Source: JAGTVG01 sp964389805
Lineage (GTDB): Bacteria; Bacteroidota; Bacteroidia; Cytophagales; Cyclobacteriaceae
Assembly (NCBI GenBank): GCA_964389805.1
Contig: CAYMFU010000019.1
Location: 1-64,000, forward strand
Direction of reading: 5' to 3'
DNA: 64,000 nt
Below, piece by piece: positions 1-9,435 of this stretch. Position numbers and translations under genes: made by a program. The notes beneath the pieces are model-generated. The model did no database searches. It was not told where the DNA came from and saw only the letters and a list, made by a program, of their open reading frames with translations. Position 1 is the first letter of the stretch; the number at the start of each line of letters is the position of its first letter.

Positions 1-3000
1 ATCAACCATTTCTTTATTACAGTTGATGGAGAATTTACTTTCAGGATCATATACATACGCTACTCCGCCACTCATCCCAGCAGCAAAGTTTCTTCCTGTC
101 GGGCCGAGGATAACGGCATAACCTCCAGTCATATATTCACATCCATGATCACCTACACCCTCTACAACGGCTGTAACTCCTGAATTCCTGACACAAAAGC
201 GTTCGCCAGCCATTCCTCTGATATAGGCCTCACCTGAAGTAGCACCATAAAATGCGACGTTCCCTATAATTATATTCTTTTTTGCCTCAAACTTGGCATT
301 TCGGTCAGGGTAAATGATCAATTGAGCACCTGACAATCCTTTTCCAAAGTAATCATTTGCTTCGCCTTCAAGTTCAAACCGAATACCTTTTGTGCTGAAA
401 GCCCCGAAACTTTGTCCAGCCGATCCTCTCAATTTGATATTAACGGTACCTTCAGGTAATCCAACGCTGCCAAATTTTTTGGAGATCTCATTGGACAACA
501 TGGCCCCTACTGCCCGATCTGTATTCCGGATATCAAATTCCGCAGATACAGGATCAGCATTCTCCAATGCCGGTCTCGAAACATCAATAAGCTTCAGGTC
601 AAGGATGCGATCGAGTTCATGGTCCTGCTCCATCTGTTTGTAAAGACCTACGGTTTCCGGAGCATCAATTTTTGTTATAATCGGTTTAAGATCAAGGGTT
701 TTCAATTTCCAGAAATCCAGGTCTTCTCTTACCCTGAGGATATCAGCCTGTCCTACCATTTCATTGATGGTCCTGAATCCAAGCCCAGCCATTATTTCTC
801 TCAGTTCTTCAGCAAGAAATGTGAAGAAATTCACAACATGGTCTGGATTTCCGGAAAAAATTTTGCGTAATTCCGGTCTCTGTGTTGCTATCCCTACAGG
901 ACAGGTATTCATATGGCATTTCCTCATCAAGATACAGCCTACAACGACCAATGCGGCAGTAGACACGCCCCATTCTTCAGCACCCAAAAGTGTTGCGATG
1001 GCTAAGTCTCTGCCAGTACGCATCTGACCATCTACCTGCACTGTAATTCGACTTCTCAGTTCATTAAGGACAAGAGTTTGGTGTGTTTCTGACAAGCCAA
1101 GTTCCCAAGGCAATCCAGCATGCCGAATCGAACTCATGGGAGATGCCCCTGTACCTCCATCAAAACCACTGATCAATACTACATCGGCTTTACCTTTGGC
1201 TACGCCAGCTGCAATAGTTCCAACACCAATTTCAGAAACCAGCTTAACATTTATCCTGGCTTCTCTGTTGGCGTTCTTAAGATCGAATATCAATTGGGCC
1301 AGGTCTTCAATGGAATAGATATCGTGATGCGGTGGCGGAGATATCAGTCCTACACCTGGTGTTGAATTCCTCACACGGCCTATCCAATCATCTACTTTAT
1401 GCCCCGGCAATTGTCCTCCTTCACCTGGTTTCGCTCCCTGAGCTATCTTGATCTGAAGTTCATTGGCATTGGTAAGGTAATTACTGGTCACACCAAATCG
1501 TCCGGATGCAACCTGCTTGATGGCAGACCGTTCCCAGTCTCCATTTTTCTTACGCTCGAATCGTATTTCATCTTCTCCTCCTTCGCCACTATTACTTTTT
1601 GCCCCTATCCGGTTCATGGCAATGGCCAGTGTAGAATGAGCTTCGTGAGAAATGGAACCAAATGACATAGCCCCTGTTGCAAATCGTTTGAATATCTCTT
1701 CCTTAGGTTCCACTTCCTCTATAGGAATAGGATCCCTTTCAGAAAACTGAAGAAGGCTTCTCAAGGTAATGGCTTTCTCTGATTGAATATTTACTTTTTC
1801 AGCGTACTGTTTATATATTTCATAATTGTCATTGCTGGTGGCCTGTTGTAAAAGGGCAATCGTATCCGGATTGAATAGATGTTCCTCTCCACGTCTCTTC
1901 CACTGGTATACACCACCGACCTCCAGGGTGTTCACCGGTATGGGTTTTTCAGGGAAGGCCAATCTATGCCGGACAAGAATTTCTTTAGAAATACCTTCAA
2001 GATCAAGGCCTTCAATTCTCGAAACAGTTCCGGTAAAATATTTATCAATGACAGTTTTACTCAAACCAATAGCTTCAAAAATCTGAGCACCATGGTAAGA
2101 CTGAAGTGTCGATATCCCCATTTTAGAAAATATCTTCAATAAACCTCCGCCAATCGCTTTGATATAATTTTTTTCAGCTTCTTCAGGTATAAGTTCTTTA
2201 CTGACAAGCTTGCTATCATGTATATTCCTTACGGTATCCAGTACAAGGTAAGGATTTACAGCATTGGCCCCATATCCAATTATGGTTGCATAATGATGGG
2301 TTTCCCAGATATCTCCAGACTCCACCACTATACCAGCCCTGACCCTTCTTCCATTTTCAACTAAATGATGATGGATTGCGCCTACTGCAAGCAAAGAAGG
2401 TATGGGAGCATTGTCCTTACCCGTTGCCCTGTCAGTAAGAATTAGAATATTGGCTCCATCATGAATAATCCCAAAATCGGCATCATCACATATCCTCCTG
2501 ATGGCTCTTTCCAATCCCTTCTTTCCTTCCTTTGGATTGAATGTGATGTCAATACTGCCTACCCTGAAATTTGTATGTTTAATATGCCTTATTTTATTAA
2601 GCTCAGTATTGCTTATTACAGGCTGGGGTAGATATATCTGTTTTACATGAAGCGGTGTTTGAGATAGTATGTTCCAGGTCCTCCCCAGACTCGTATATAA
2701 AGACATGACGATACGTTCACGAAGGGGATCAATTGGTGGATTGCTGACCTGTGCGAACAACTGCTTGAAATAACTGGAAAGATGCTGGCTTTTGTGTGAT
2801 AAAACAGCCAGAGGTATATCCGCACCCATTGAGCCAATAGGTTCTTTACCATCATCTATCATAGGGGCCAAAATCATTTTCAGATCTTCTGAAGTATAGC
2901 CAAATGCCCGTTGATTGTTTAGCAATGAGGCGGGATCATATGGATAGCTTTCCTCCTCAACTTCGGGAAGTTCATCTATTCCTATCTCATTATATTTTAT

Positions 3001-4326
3001 CCACTCTTCAAACGGCTTCATGGAAATAATTTCTTCCTTCACTTCTTCATCGCTTACAATTCTTCCCTTTTCAAGGTCGGCTATGAACATTCTTCCCGGC
3101 TGAAGTCTTCCTTTAAGCACAACCTTTGATTGATCAACAGGAAGTGCACCGGCTTCTGAGGCCATTATTACAAGATCATCTTCTGTGAGGCAATACCTTG
3201 AAGGTCTTAAACCATTTCTATCCAGGGTAGCACCCACGATTTTTCCATCCGTAAAACATATAGATGCAGGACCGTCCCATGGTTCCATTAAGGCAGCATG
3301 ATATTGATAAAACTCTTTTCTGGTCTGATCCATTTGATCATGCTCCTGCCAGGCTTCCGGAATAAGCATCATCATAACATGTGGTAGCGACCTTCCGCCC
3401 ATAACCAACAATTCGATCACTGCATCAAGATTGGCGGAATCAGAATGAAAGGAATCACATATAGGAAGAAGCATTTGTATTTCTTCCTTTGTAAAAAGGG
3501 TAGATTCAAGCAGGGTCTGGTTGGAAAGCATCCAGTTGACATTACCCTTTATAGTATTGATCTCACCATTATGAGCAATATAACGGAATGGCTGTGCAAG
3601 TTTCCAGTTGGGAAAGGTATTGGTGGAAAACCTTGAATGGATCAATGCAAATGCTGACAGAACATTCGGGTCCATCAGGTCAGTAAAATAAGATTCCAGT
3701 TGAAATGTAGTAAGTTGTCCTTTATACGAAATGGTCTTACTTGAAAATGTAGGAATATAGAAAAATCCATCATTCCCCTTTACATTTCTTCCAATGGTAT
3801 GAGTTGTATGTCGTCTTAAAACATATAATTTCCTTTCGAAAACTTCCGGGTCATCACAAAATTCCTCATGTGTTACGAATAACTGTTCAATTTGAGGTTC
3901 TAACGATAAAGCTGTTTTGCCAACGCCATCACTATTAATAGGAACCATACGGTAACCCAATAACTTAAAACCCAACTTCCTGATATTTATATTGAGAATG
4001 GTTCTGCATTCTTCTCTCATGGTTTCATCTTTTGGGAAGAACACCATTCCAACTCCATATTTACCCTGTTCAGGTAATTCAATGTTAATTTTTGCACATT
4101 CCTTTTCGAAGAATTCATGTGGTATCTGGACCAGGATGCCTGCTCCGTCTCCAGTCTCCGGTTCACAACCACAACCACCTCGATGCTCCATGTTCCTCAG
4201 CATGATCAGCGAGTCCTCAACCAGTTTATGAGTTCTCTTTGCTTTAAGATTGGCTAGAAAACCAATGCCACAAGCATCATGTTCCATACTTGGTTCATAC
4301 AGTCCTTTTCTCTTCTGTATTGTCAT
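1..4326 (-). CDS. gltB: Glutamate synthase large subunit, C-terminus cut by window edge
   Basis: This is the large (alpha) subunit of glutamate synthase, which makes two glutamates from glutamine and 2-oxoglutarate. The reading frame stays open over 1442 codons from the ATG at 4326 to the window edge; the family usually has about 1500 residues, so only a short C-terminal piece is missing. The N-terminus reads EHDACGIGF, so Cys19 is the expected glutaminase nucleophile after a short propeptide. The central and FMN-binding synthase domains follow, with the 3Fe-4S motif CxxxxxCHMNTCPVG at about residues 1128-1139. The last part is the GXGXG-type repeat domain (MTGGYAVILGPTGRNFAAGMSGG). A small subunit (gltD) would be expected just downstream, outside the window. 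The identification is secure. Confidence 0.97.
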   Translation of the reverse strand, partial: MTIQKRKGLYEPSMEHDACGIGFLANLKAKRTHKLVEDSLIMLRNMEHRGGCGCEPETGDGAGILVQIPHEFFEKECAKINIELPEQGKYGVGMVFFPKDETMREECRTILNINIRKLGFKLLGYRMVPINSDGVGKTALSLEPQIEQLFVTHEEFCDDPEVFERKLYVLRRHTTHTIGRNVKGNDGFFYIPTFSSKTISYKGQLTTFQLESYFTDLMDPNVLSAFALIHSRFSTNTFPNWKLAQPFRYIAHNGEINTIKGNVNWMLSNQTLLESTLFTKEEIQMLLPICDSFHSDSANLDAVIELLVMGGRSLPHVMMMLIPEAWQEHDQMDQTRKEFYQYHAALMEPWDGPASICFTDGKIVGATLDRNGLRPSRYCLTEDDLVIMASEAGALPVDQSKVVLKGRLQPGRMFIADLEKGRIVSDEEVKEEIISMKPFEEWIKYNEIGIDELPEVEEESYPYDPASLLNNQRAFGYTSEDLKMILAPMIDDGKEPIGSMGADIPLAVLSHKSQHLSSYFKQLFAQVSNPPIDPLRERIVMSLYTSLGRTWNILSQTPLHVKQIYLPQPVISNTELNKIRHIKHTNFRVGSIDITFNPKEGKKGLERAIRRICDDADFGIIHDGANILILTDRATGKDNAPIPSLLAVGAIHHHLVENGRRVRAGIVVESGDIWETHHYATIIGYGANAVNPYLVLDTVRNIHDSKLVSKELIPEEAEKNYIKAIGGGLLKIFSKMGISTLQSYHGAQIFEAIGLSKTVIDKYFTGTVSRIEGLDLEGISKEILVRHRLAFPEKPIPVNTLEVGGVYQWKRRGEEHLFNPDTIALLQQATSNDNYEIYKQYAEKVNIQSEKAITLRSLLQFSERDPIPIEEVEPKEEIFKRFATGAMSFGSISHEAHSTLAIAMNRIGAKSNSGEGGEDEIRFERKKNGDWERSAIKQVASGRFGVTSNYLTNANELQIKIAQGAKPGEGGQLPGHKVDDWIGRVRNSTPGVGLISPPPHHDIYSIEDLAQLIFDLKNANREARINVKLVSEIGVGTIAAGVAKGKADVVLISGFDGGTGASPMSSIRHAGLPWELGLSETHQTLVLNELRSRITVQVDGQMRTGRDLAIATLLGAEEWGVSTAALVVVGCILMRKCHMNTCPVGIATQRPELRKIFSGNPDHVVNFFTFLAEELREIMAGLGFRTINEMVGQADILRVREDLDFWKLKTLDLKPIITKIDAPETVGLYKQMEQDHELDRILDLKLIDVSRPALENADPVSAEFDIRNTDRAVGAMLSNEISKKFGSVGLPEGTVNIKLRGSAGQSFGAFSTKGIRFELEGEANDYFGKGLSGAQLIIYPDRNAKFEAKKNIIIGNVAFYGATSGEAYIRGMAGERFCVRNSGVTAVVEGVGDHGCEYMTGGYAVILGPTGRNFAAGMSGGVAYVYDPESKFSINCNKEMVD

Positions 4327-4596
4327 TTATTTGAAATTTTATAAAAAATTATCTCCACCAAATACCTGTAAAAACAAACTATTATTGCCTACAGGTCTAT
4401 TCCTAACAGAATATTATTTTGAATTGGCCGGAATGCTTGCAATAAAATATTGCTTTCCGGGTAAAAACTTGCAAAATCGCAATTTTTCAGAGTAAAAGCA
4501 ATCAAAAATACAAAATTCTGCTGATTTATTGAATTGTAGTTAAAAAAAATATTAATCAGTTAAATCTATATCATTCAAAAAATATCAATAAAAAGC

Positions 4597-5778
4597 TTAC
4601 ATCTTTTCCCTGGATAAAACCCGGTATATATTTTTGATAAGACTGTCAATTTCCCTCTTTCTCACGATTAAGGGAGGCAAAAGCCTGATTGTTTTTTCGG
4701 CAGTACAGTTCACCAGAAATCCTCTTTCCAGCAATTTTATCATAATTGGTCTGCAGGGTACCTCAAGTTCAATGCCAACCATTAGTCCCATTCCCCTAAC
4801 CTCTTTTATAATAGGTAATTTCCTGGCTATTTTTTCCAGCCTGCTTAAAAGATACATGCCCTGCTTTTGTGCGTTTTCAATGAGTTCCTTATTTATTATG
4901 GTTGTAACGACAGTTTCAGCTACGCTGCATGCAAGGGGATTCCCTCCAAAGGTCGTACCATGGTCTCCATAGGAAAAACCCCTGGATACCTCATCAGTAG
5001 TCAATACTCCGCCAATTGGAAAACCCCCACCAAGTGCCTTGGCAACTGTTATTATATCGGGTTTTACTCCATAATGCATATAACCAAACAAATTACCGGT
5101 TCGCCCGAAACCAGTTTGGATCTCATCAAAAATCAGCAGGACATCATTCTCTTTACAGTGCTGATGGAGTGCAGTAATAAAATCCTTCTCAGCAGGAATA
5201 ACCCCTCCTTCTCCCTGAACCGCTTCAACAAATACGGCTATTGTTTCTTTATTTATATTCTCTTTTACAGCCTTCAGATCGTTAAATGGCAATTTCAGGA
5301 ATCCTTCCGGTAAAGGTCCAAAACCTTTTTGCAATTTTTCCGAACTCATAGTAATGGAAGCAATTGACCGTCCGTGAAAAGCTCCAGTAAAAGAGACAAT
5401 GGGGCCTTTTTTCCCTTTTTGATTCCCAATCTTTCGGGCAAGTTTAATGGCGGCTTCATTTGCCTCCAATCCTGAATTACAAAAGAAAACCCTTTCAAAT
5501 CCGCTCAGGCCACAAAGAAGCTTGGCCAGGCGTGCCTGGGGAACAGTATAGTATATATTCGAGGTATGAATTAATCTTTGAGATTGGCTTCGAATAGCCT
5601 TGATAATAGCTGGATGGCTATGCCCCAGCGCATTGACTGCAATTCCTGATAGAAAATCCAGATATTTATCTCCTTTTGAGTCCCATACGTATATGCCTTT
5701 ACCCTTTACGAGTGTGACGGGTAATCGACGGTATAAGTCAAAATGATAGGACTTTTCCAACTCTTGTGTTGAATCCAT
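4597..5778 (-). CDS. argD: Acetylornithine/class III aminotransferase (ArgD-like)
   Basis: A PLP-dependent class III aminotransferase of 393 residues, the normal length for ArgD. Visible landmarks are the FLSGIAVNALGHSHP segment near residue 45, FCNSGLEANEAAIKLAR near 100, the FDEIQTGFGRTG motif near 218, and AKALGGGFPIGG near 247 whose lysine should bind PLP. TTFGGNPLACSVA follows. The family includes acetylornithine, succinylornithine, ornithine and 4-aminobutyrate aminotransferases. The sequence fits ArgD or ornithine aminotransferase best, but no other arginine genes are nearby to settle it. It lies 12 bases downstream of the Prc-type protease gene and is probably cotranscribed with it. 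About 270 bases without a gene separate it from gltB downstream. Confidence 0.88.
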   Translation of the reverse strand: MDSTQELEKSYHFDLYRRLPVTLVKGKGIYVWDSKGDKYLDFLSGIAVNALGHSHPAIIKAIRSQSQRLIHTSNIYYTVPQARLAKLLCGLSGFERVFFCNSGLEANEAAIKLARKIGNQKGKKGPIVSFTGAFHGRSIASITMSSEKLQKGFGPLPEGFLKLPFNDLKAVKENINKETIAVFVEAVQGEGGVIPAEKDFITALHQHCKENDVLLIFDEIQTGFGRTGNLFGYMHYGVKPDIITVAKALGGGFPIGGVLTTDEVSRGFSYGDHGTTFGGNPLACSVAETVVTTIINKELIENAQKQGMYLLSRLEKIARKLPIIKEVRGMGLMVGIELEVPCRPIMIKLLERGFLVNCTAEKTIRLLPPLIVRKREIDSLIKNIYRVLSREKM

Positions 5779-5790
5779 AAGGCAAAATAT

Positions 5791-7830
5791 TTATCCAATT
5801 CTAAAAGTTAGCCAGTCGGCTACAATGTTTAATCCTTCCCTTAAGTATGCATCTTCAACTTCACTTTCTTCAAAAATTACTTCATCGGTCTCACCTTCCC
5901 GAAGTGTTCCATATAATTCTTCTCTATCTGCATTCAGTTGCTCGAGTTCTTCCTGCTTATTTTTTCTTTTTTCCATGTTCAAACTTAACTCCGCAAGTTC
6001 CTGCATTTTCTTAAAGTCTTCATTTTGATTAATCAACTCGATAAGATAGGGATCCTCCTTCAATCGTTTTTCATGTTCCCTTGCCAGTTTACGAATGATT
6101 TGATCATCAATGGAATTCATAGTTTTGAATTTCGATGATTTGATCTGGTCCCATGGAAGGGCACTGGGAAGGGCACTTTCACCAAATTCCTCAGCACTGA
6201 ATCTTGAGGGTAATTCAACATCCGGAGTGACACCTTTATTCTGAGTACTGCTTCCTGTTACCCTGTAAAACTTTGCTATGGTCATTTTGACCTGACCGGG
6301 TTTTTCTTCCCATGACGGCAGAAACCGGTCAATATCCAAAAGGTTTTGAACTGTCCCTTTACCATAGGATTGTTCCCCTATGACTACACCTCTTCTATAA
6401 TCCTGGATAGCCCCTGAAAATATTTCAGATGCGGAAGCTGAAAACCGGTTGATCAAAACTCCAAGAGGGCCATCGTAATACAATTTGTCATCTTCATCTT
6501 CCTGTACCTCTACCTTGCCGGTAGTATTTTTTATCTGTACTATCGGTCCATCTGGAATAAACAGACCGGTAAGTTCAATGGCTTCTGCTAGCGAACCGCC
6601 ACCATTATTTCTTAAATCGAGCAAGATGGCATCAATGCTATCATTTTCTAAATTGGTCAGTAATCTTTTTACGTCCTTTGTAGTGCTTTTATAGTCAGGA
6701 TCTCCCCGTCTGACTCCTTCAAAATCAAGGTAAAATGAAGGTATTGTAATCACTCCAATACGGTAGGGCTTGCTTCCCCGGTAGATGGTCATAACCTCTT
6801 CTGTAGGAGCGGCTTCTTCAATCTTTATCTTATCTCTCACAAGGGAAATTTCTACCGGTTTTGCTGCTTGTCCATCTTCACCTTTCAAAATCTTCAGACG
6901 TATTGTTGATCCCTTGGGGCCGCGAATGATCTTAACCGCTTCGTCCAGTCTCCAACCAATAATATCAACCCATTCTCCGTCATCCCCCTGAGCAACACCC
7001 ACGATCCGATCGTCTTTCACAATAAGTTTGCTTTTAAATGCAGGCCCACCTGGTAATATTTTAGCGACTTTGGTATATTCATTATCAGATTGTAAGCTGG
7101 CGCCAATTCCCTCCAGACTCTGACTCATCCCAATCATAAAGTTGTCATAAGTTATTGGCAGGAAATAATTTGTATGCGGATCAAAGACTTCAGAAATTGA
7201 ATTCATATAAATCTGAAAAACATCATCGCTTTTTAATTTTACCAGCCAATTGAGGAGATTTTCATACCTCTTAGTAAGGTTTTCATCAACTTTATCTTCT
7301 TCTGTATCGTTTAGAATCCTGGTCAGTTTTTCATTTTTAACATATTTTCTCCAGTATTTATCCAACTCTTCATTGTTCTTGGCCCAGTCTGTGTTCTTGC
7401 GATCAATTACGATCACATCATTCTTGGCATAATCAAAATCTTCCTGAATTAATTGAATTGCATATTCATTCCTTGTTTTATATCTGGCTTGAAATACATT
7501 ATAAATTTCAAAAGCTGCACTAAGATCGCCGGCCCGCAGATCATCATCCATGCTGTATCTGTATTTCTGAAACTTATCGATATCTTCCTGGAGGAAGTAG
7601 ATCTTATTTGGATCAAAACCATTTACATAATTATCGAAGATGACGGATGATAATGAATCATTGATCTGTATTTTCCTGAAATGATATTTTTCAAGAATTG
7701 TGGATACAACCATGCTGACCTTTTTCTGATGATCAGTTGGCATTAATATTCCTGAATCATTATCATTCGTGTGACTGCTTGTGACAATCGATATTAACAG
7801 AACCACCAATGGCAGTATTAATCGTCTCAT
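5791..7830 (-). CDS. prc: Carboxy-terminal processing (tail-specific) protease, S41 family
   Basis: A Prc/Tsp-type periplasmic serine protease that trims or degrades envelope proteins. The frame is open back to 7983, but I place the start at ATG 7830. There a basic and hydrophobic stretch (MRRLILPLVVLLISIVTSS) makes a signal peptide, and the longer version would run into the divergent methyltransferase gene. The resulting 679 residues match the long Prc class. The order is an N-terminal helical domain, a PDZ domain at about 235-325, the S41 catalytic core, and an acidic coiled C-terminal domain. By alignment with E. coli Prc the Ser/Lys dyad is Ser466 (NRFSASASEIF) and Lys491 (SYGKGTVQN), with QDY Asp477 between. 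It lies upstream of and close to the aminotransferase gene. Confidence 0.95.
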   Translation of the reverse strand: MRRLILPLVVLLISIVTSSHTNDNDSGILMPTDHQKKVSMVVSTILEKYHFRKIQINDSLSSVIFDNYVNGFDPNKIYFLQEDIDKFQKYRYSMDDDLRAGDLSAAFEIYNVFQARYKTRNEYAIQLIQEDFDYAKNDVIVIDRKNTDWAKNNEELDKYWRKYVKNEKLTRILNDTEEDKVDENLTKRYENLLNWLVKLKSDDVFQIYMNSISEVFDPHTNYFLPITYDNFMIGMSQSLEGIGASLQSDNEYTKVAKILPGGPAFKSKLIVKDDRIVGVAQGDDGEWVDIIGWRLDEAVKIIRGPKGSTIRLKILKGEDGQAAKPVEISLVRDKIKIEEAAPTEEVMTIYRGSKPYRIGVITIPSFYLDFEGVRRGDPDYKSTTKDVKRLLTNLENDSIDAILLDLRNNGGGSLAEAIELTGLFIPDGPIVQIKNTTGKVEVQEDEDDKLYYDGPLGVLINRFSASASEIFSGAIQDYRRGVVIGEQSYGKGTVQNLLDIDRFLPSWEEKPGQVKMTIAKFYRVTGSSTQNKGVTPDVELPSRFSAEEFGESALPSALPWDQIKSSKFKTMNSIDDQIIRKLAREHEKRLKEDPYLIELINQNEDFKKMQELAELSLNMEKRKNKQEELEQLNADREELYGTLREGETDEVIFEESEVEDAYLREGLNIVADWLTFRIG

Positions 7831-7963
7831 TTTATAATTATTCATTCTGTAAAAGAAATTTATCCTTGAATTTAAACGAATATATGCTTCTATTGATATA
7901 ACAAATGTTATAATTGTTACTATAATCAACAAAAATGCCAGATTTTTTTGACAATTCAGGAAA

Positions 7964-8581
7964 ATGGATGTAAAAATGCTCAATAGTGCACTGGGAAATG
8001 CTGACCTGATCCTGGTCGATCAGATCCTAAAGAACCGATTCCACAAACAGATGAGGATACTGGATGCCGGATGCGGGGAAGGGCGCAATATGGTTTATTT
8101 CATTAAAAATGATTTCAGGATTTACGGTATTGATGCCAATGTAGATGCCGTAAAATTAGCTAAATTATATTGCAGGTCATTGAACAATACTTTCGAGGTT
8201 GAGAACATTCAAAATTTTGCCATTGAACAAAATCCGTTTCCCGATCACTTTTTCGATGCCATCATCTGCCTAAATGTCTTACACTCAGCCAAAAACCAGA
8301 ATGATTTTTTTCATTGGTTCGGTCAATTGATCAGAATGCTTAATTCCGGAGGGTTTCTACTACTTTCACTGCAAAGTCAAATTGGGGTAAGCCAGAATCA
8401 TCAACAAGATGATCCTAAAGGTAGAAATAATATGGGAAATGAAATTTTCTACCTTCTAACAGAGAATGTACTCCAAGAGATCCTTAAACTTGACAATCTA
8501 AAGACTATAGAAAATACAAAGACTATATTGATTGATAATAAAAAAAGCCACACTTATCTTTTCCTGGAAAGGTCTGATTAA
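7964..8581 (+). CDS. Class I SAM-dependent methyltransferase
   Basis: A 205-residue methyltransferase of the Rossmann (class I) fold. Motif I is LDAGCGEGRN near residue 35, followed by the acidic loop YGIDANVDA near 58 and FDAIICLNVLHSAK near 98, which is the usual motif IV/post-region. The C-terminus resembles proteins of the tellurite-resistance/TehB-like and ubiquinone-type methyltransferase groups, but the substrate cannot be read from the sequence. An alternative in-frame ATG lies four codons downstream. It diverges from the prc-argD unit and its stop codon overlaps by 4 bases the stop of the convergent small gene on the other strand. Confidence 0.88.
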   Translation: MDVKMLNSALGNADLILVDQILKNRFHKQMRILDAGCGEGRNMVYFIKNDFRIYGIDANVDAVKLAKLYCRSLNNTFEVENIQNFAIEQNPFPDHFFDAIICLNVLHSAKNQNDFFHWFGQLIRMLNSGGFLLLSLQSQIGVSQNHQQDDPKGRNNMGNEIFYLLTENVLQEILKLDNLKTIENTKTILIDNKKSHTYLFLERSD

Positions 8582-8859
8582 TTTTCAGTCATATGATGGT
8601 GGTGCTCTTTTTTCAATTCATCCAGGATCATTAAGGCAATTTCTTCCTTTTTATTCAATATTCTTGGATCTTTTTCAATAGAACAAATCGAAGGATTTGT
8701 GCCACACTGAAATGCTTCCAGGTAATACTCTCCGGTAGACTCCCAAAGAATATCTGATAACGGGGCCTGGTCATCTTCTTTAAATTGAACGGAAGTAAGG
8801 GTAATCTCTTTTAGTTCCTCAAAATTTTTAACTCTTAAAAAAATCTGTATACTTTTCAT
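8578..8859 (-). CDS. Hypothetical protein, 93 residues
   Basis: I do not recognise this protein. It is 93 residues, soluble-looking, acidic in the middle and ends in KKEHHHHMTEN. Two cysteines lie close together (FQCGTNPSICSIEKD) and could be structural or metal-binding. There is no signal peptide or membrane segment. It is preceded by an AT-rich gap of about 110 bases shared with the divergent methylglyoxal synthase gene, and it converges on the methyltransferase gene with a 4-base stop overlap. The even amino-acid composition and tight packing argue for a real gene. Confidence 0.6.
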   Translation of the reverse strand: MKSIQIFLRVKNFEELKEITLTSVQFKEDDQAPLSDILWESTGEYYLEAFQCGTNPSICSIEKDPRILNKKEEIALMILDELKKEHHHHMTEN

Positions 8860-8971
8860 ACTTCATCTTTTACTCCAACAAAAGATAGTATTTGTATCAT
8901 ATATTATTTTTAATTTACAATTAATTATTATTTGAAGCAACATAATCAGTCTACTTAATTTTTTAGAAAAT

Positions 8972-9403
8972 ATGAATTCAAAAAGAATAGCTCTTGTGGC
9001 CCATGATCATAAAAAAAAGGCCATGTTAAGCTGGGCAGAAACGAACAAAGAGAAACTTCAAGCCCACACACTATATGCTACCGGAACAACGGGGAAAATA
9101 TTGGAAAAGGCTCTTAATATGAAAATTGCAAAGCTGAAAAGTGGCCCACTTGGTGGAGATCAGCAGATAGGGGCACTCATCGCTGACCAGAAAATTGATA
9201 TTCTGTTTTTCTTCTGGGATCCTCTTGAACCACAACCTCATGACCCGGATGTGAAAGCCTTGCTTCGACTGGCTGTTGTATGGAATATCCCGGTAGCGAG
9301 CAATATCGCTTCAGCTGATTTCTTAATTAATTCCCCCCTTTTTGAAGGAAGTTACATTCGTGAGGTTCCAAATTTTACGGATTATTTGAACCGGCCAACC
9401 TAA
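8972..9403 (+). CDS. mgsA: Methylglyoxal synthase
   Basis: MgsA converts dihydroxyacetone phosphate to methylglyoxal and phosphate, a cytosolic bypass of lower glycolysis. The 143-residue length is right. The N-terminus is RIALVAHDHKKKAML (substrate-site region), followed by YATGTTGKILE (phosphate loop), KSGPLGGDQQIGA with the catalytic Asp in GGDQQ, and FFFWDPLEPQPHDPDVKALLR near residue 80 with the conserved His. It ends with IPVASNIASADFLI. It stands alone and converges on the M14 peptidase gene. Confidence 0.97.
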   Translation: MNSKRIALVAHDHKKKAMLSWAETNKEKLQAHTLYATGTTGKILEKALNMKIAKLKSGPLGGDQQIGALIADQKIDILFFFWDPLEPQPHDPDVKALLRLAVVWNIPVASNIASADFLINSPLFEGSYIREVPNFTDYLNRPT

Positions 9404-9435
9404 TGTATAACCTGAGGGGGAATGATTATTACATT

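Noticed and set aside
4867..5313. A 148-residue plus-strand open frame
   Set aside because: It lies wholly antisense to the conserved aminotransferase gene and its translation shows no domain features; it is a shadow of that gene.
7831..7983. Longer N-terminus of the tail-specific protease starting at 7983
   Set aside because: The extra 51 residues overlap the start of the divergent methyltransferase gene, and a clean signal peptide begins at the internal ATG at 7830.
8578..8860. The His-rich end (EHHHH) of the 93-residue protein as a metal-sensor signature
   Set aside because: Four histidines at a terminus are not enough to claim metal binding, and no metal-transport gene is adjacent.
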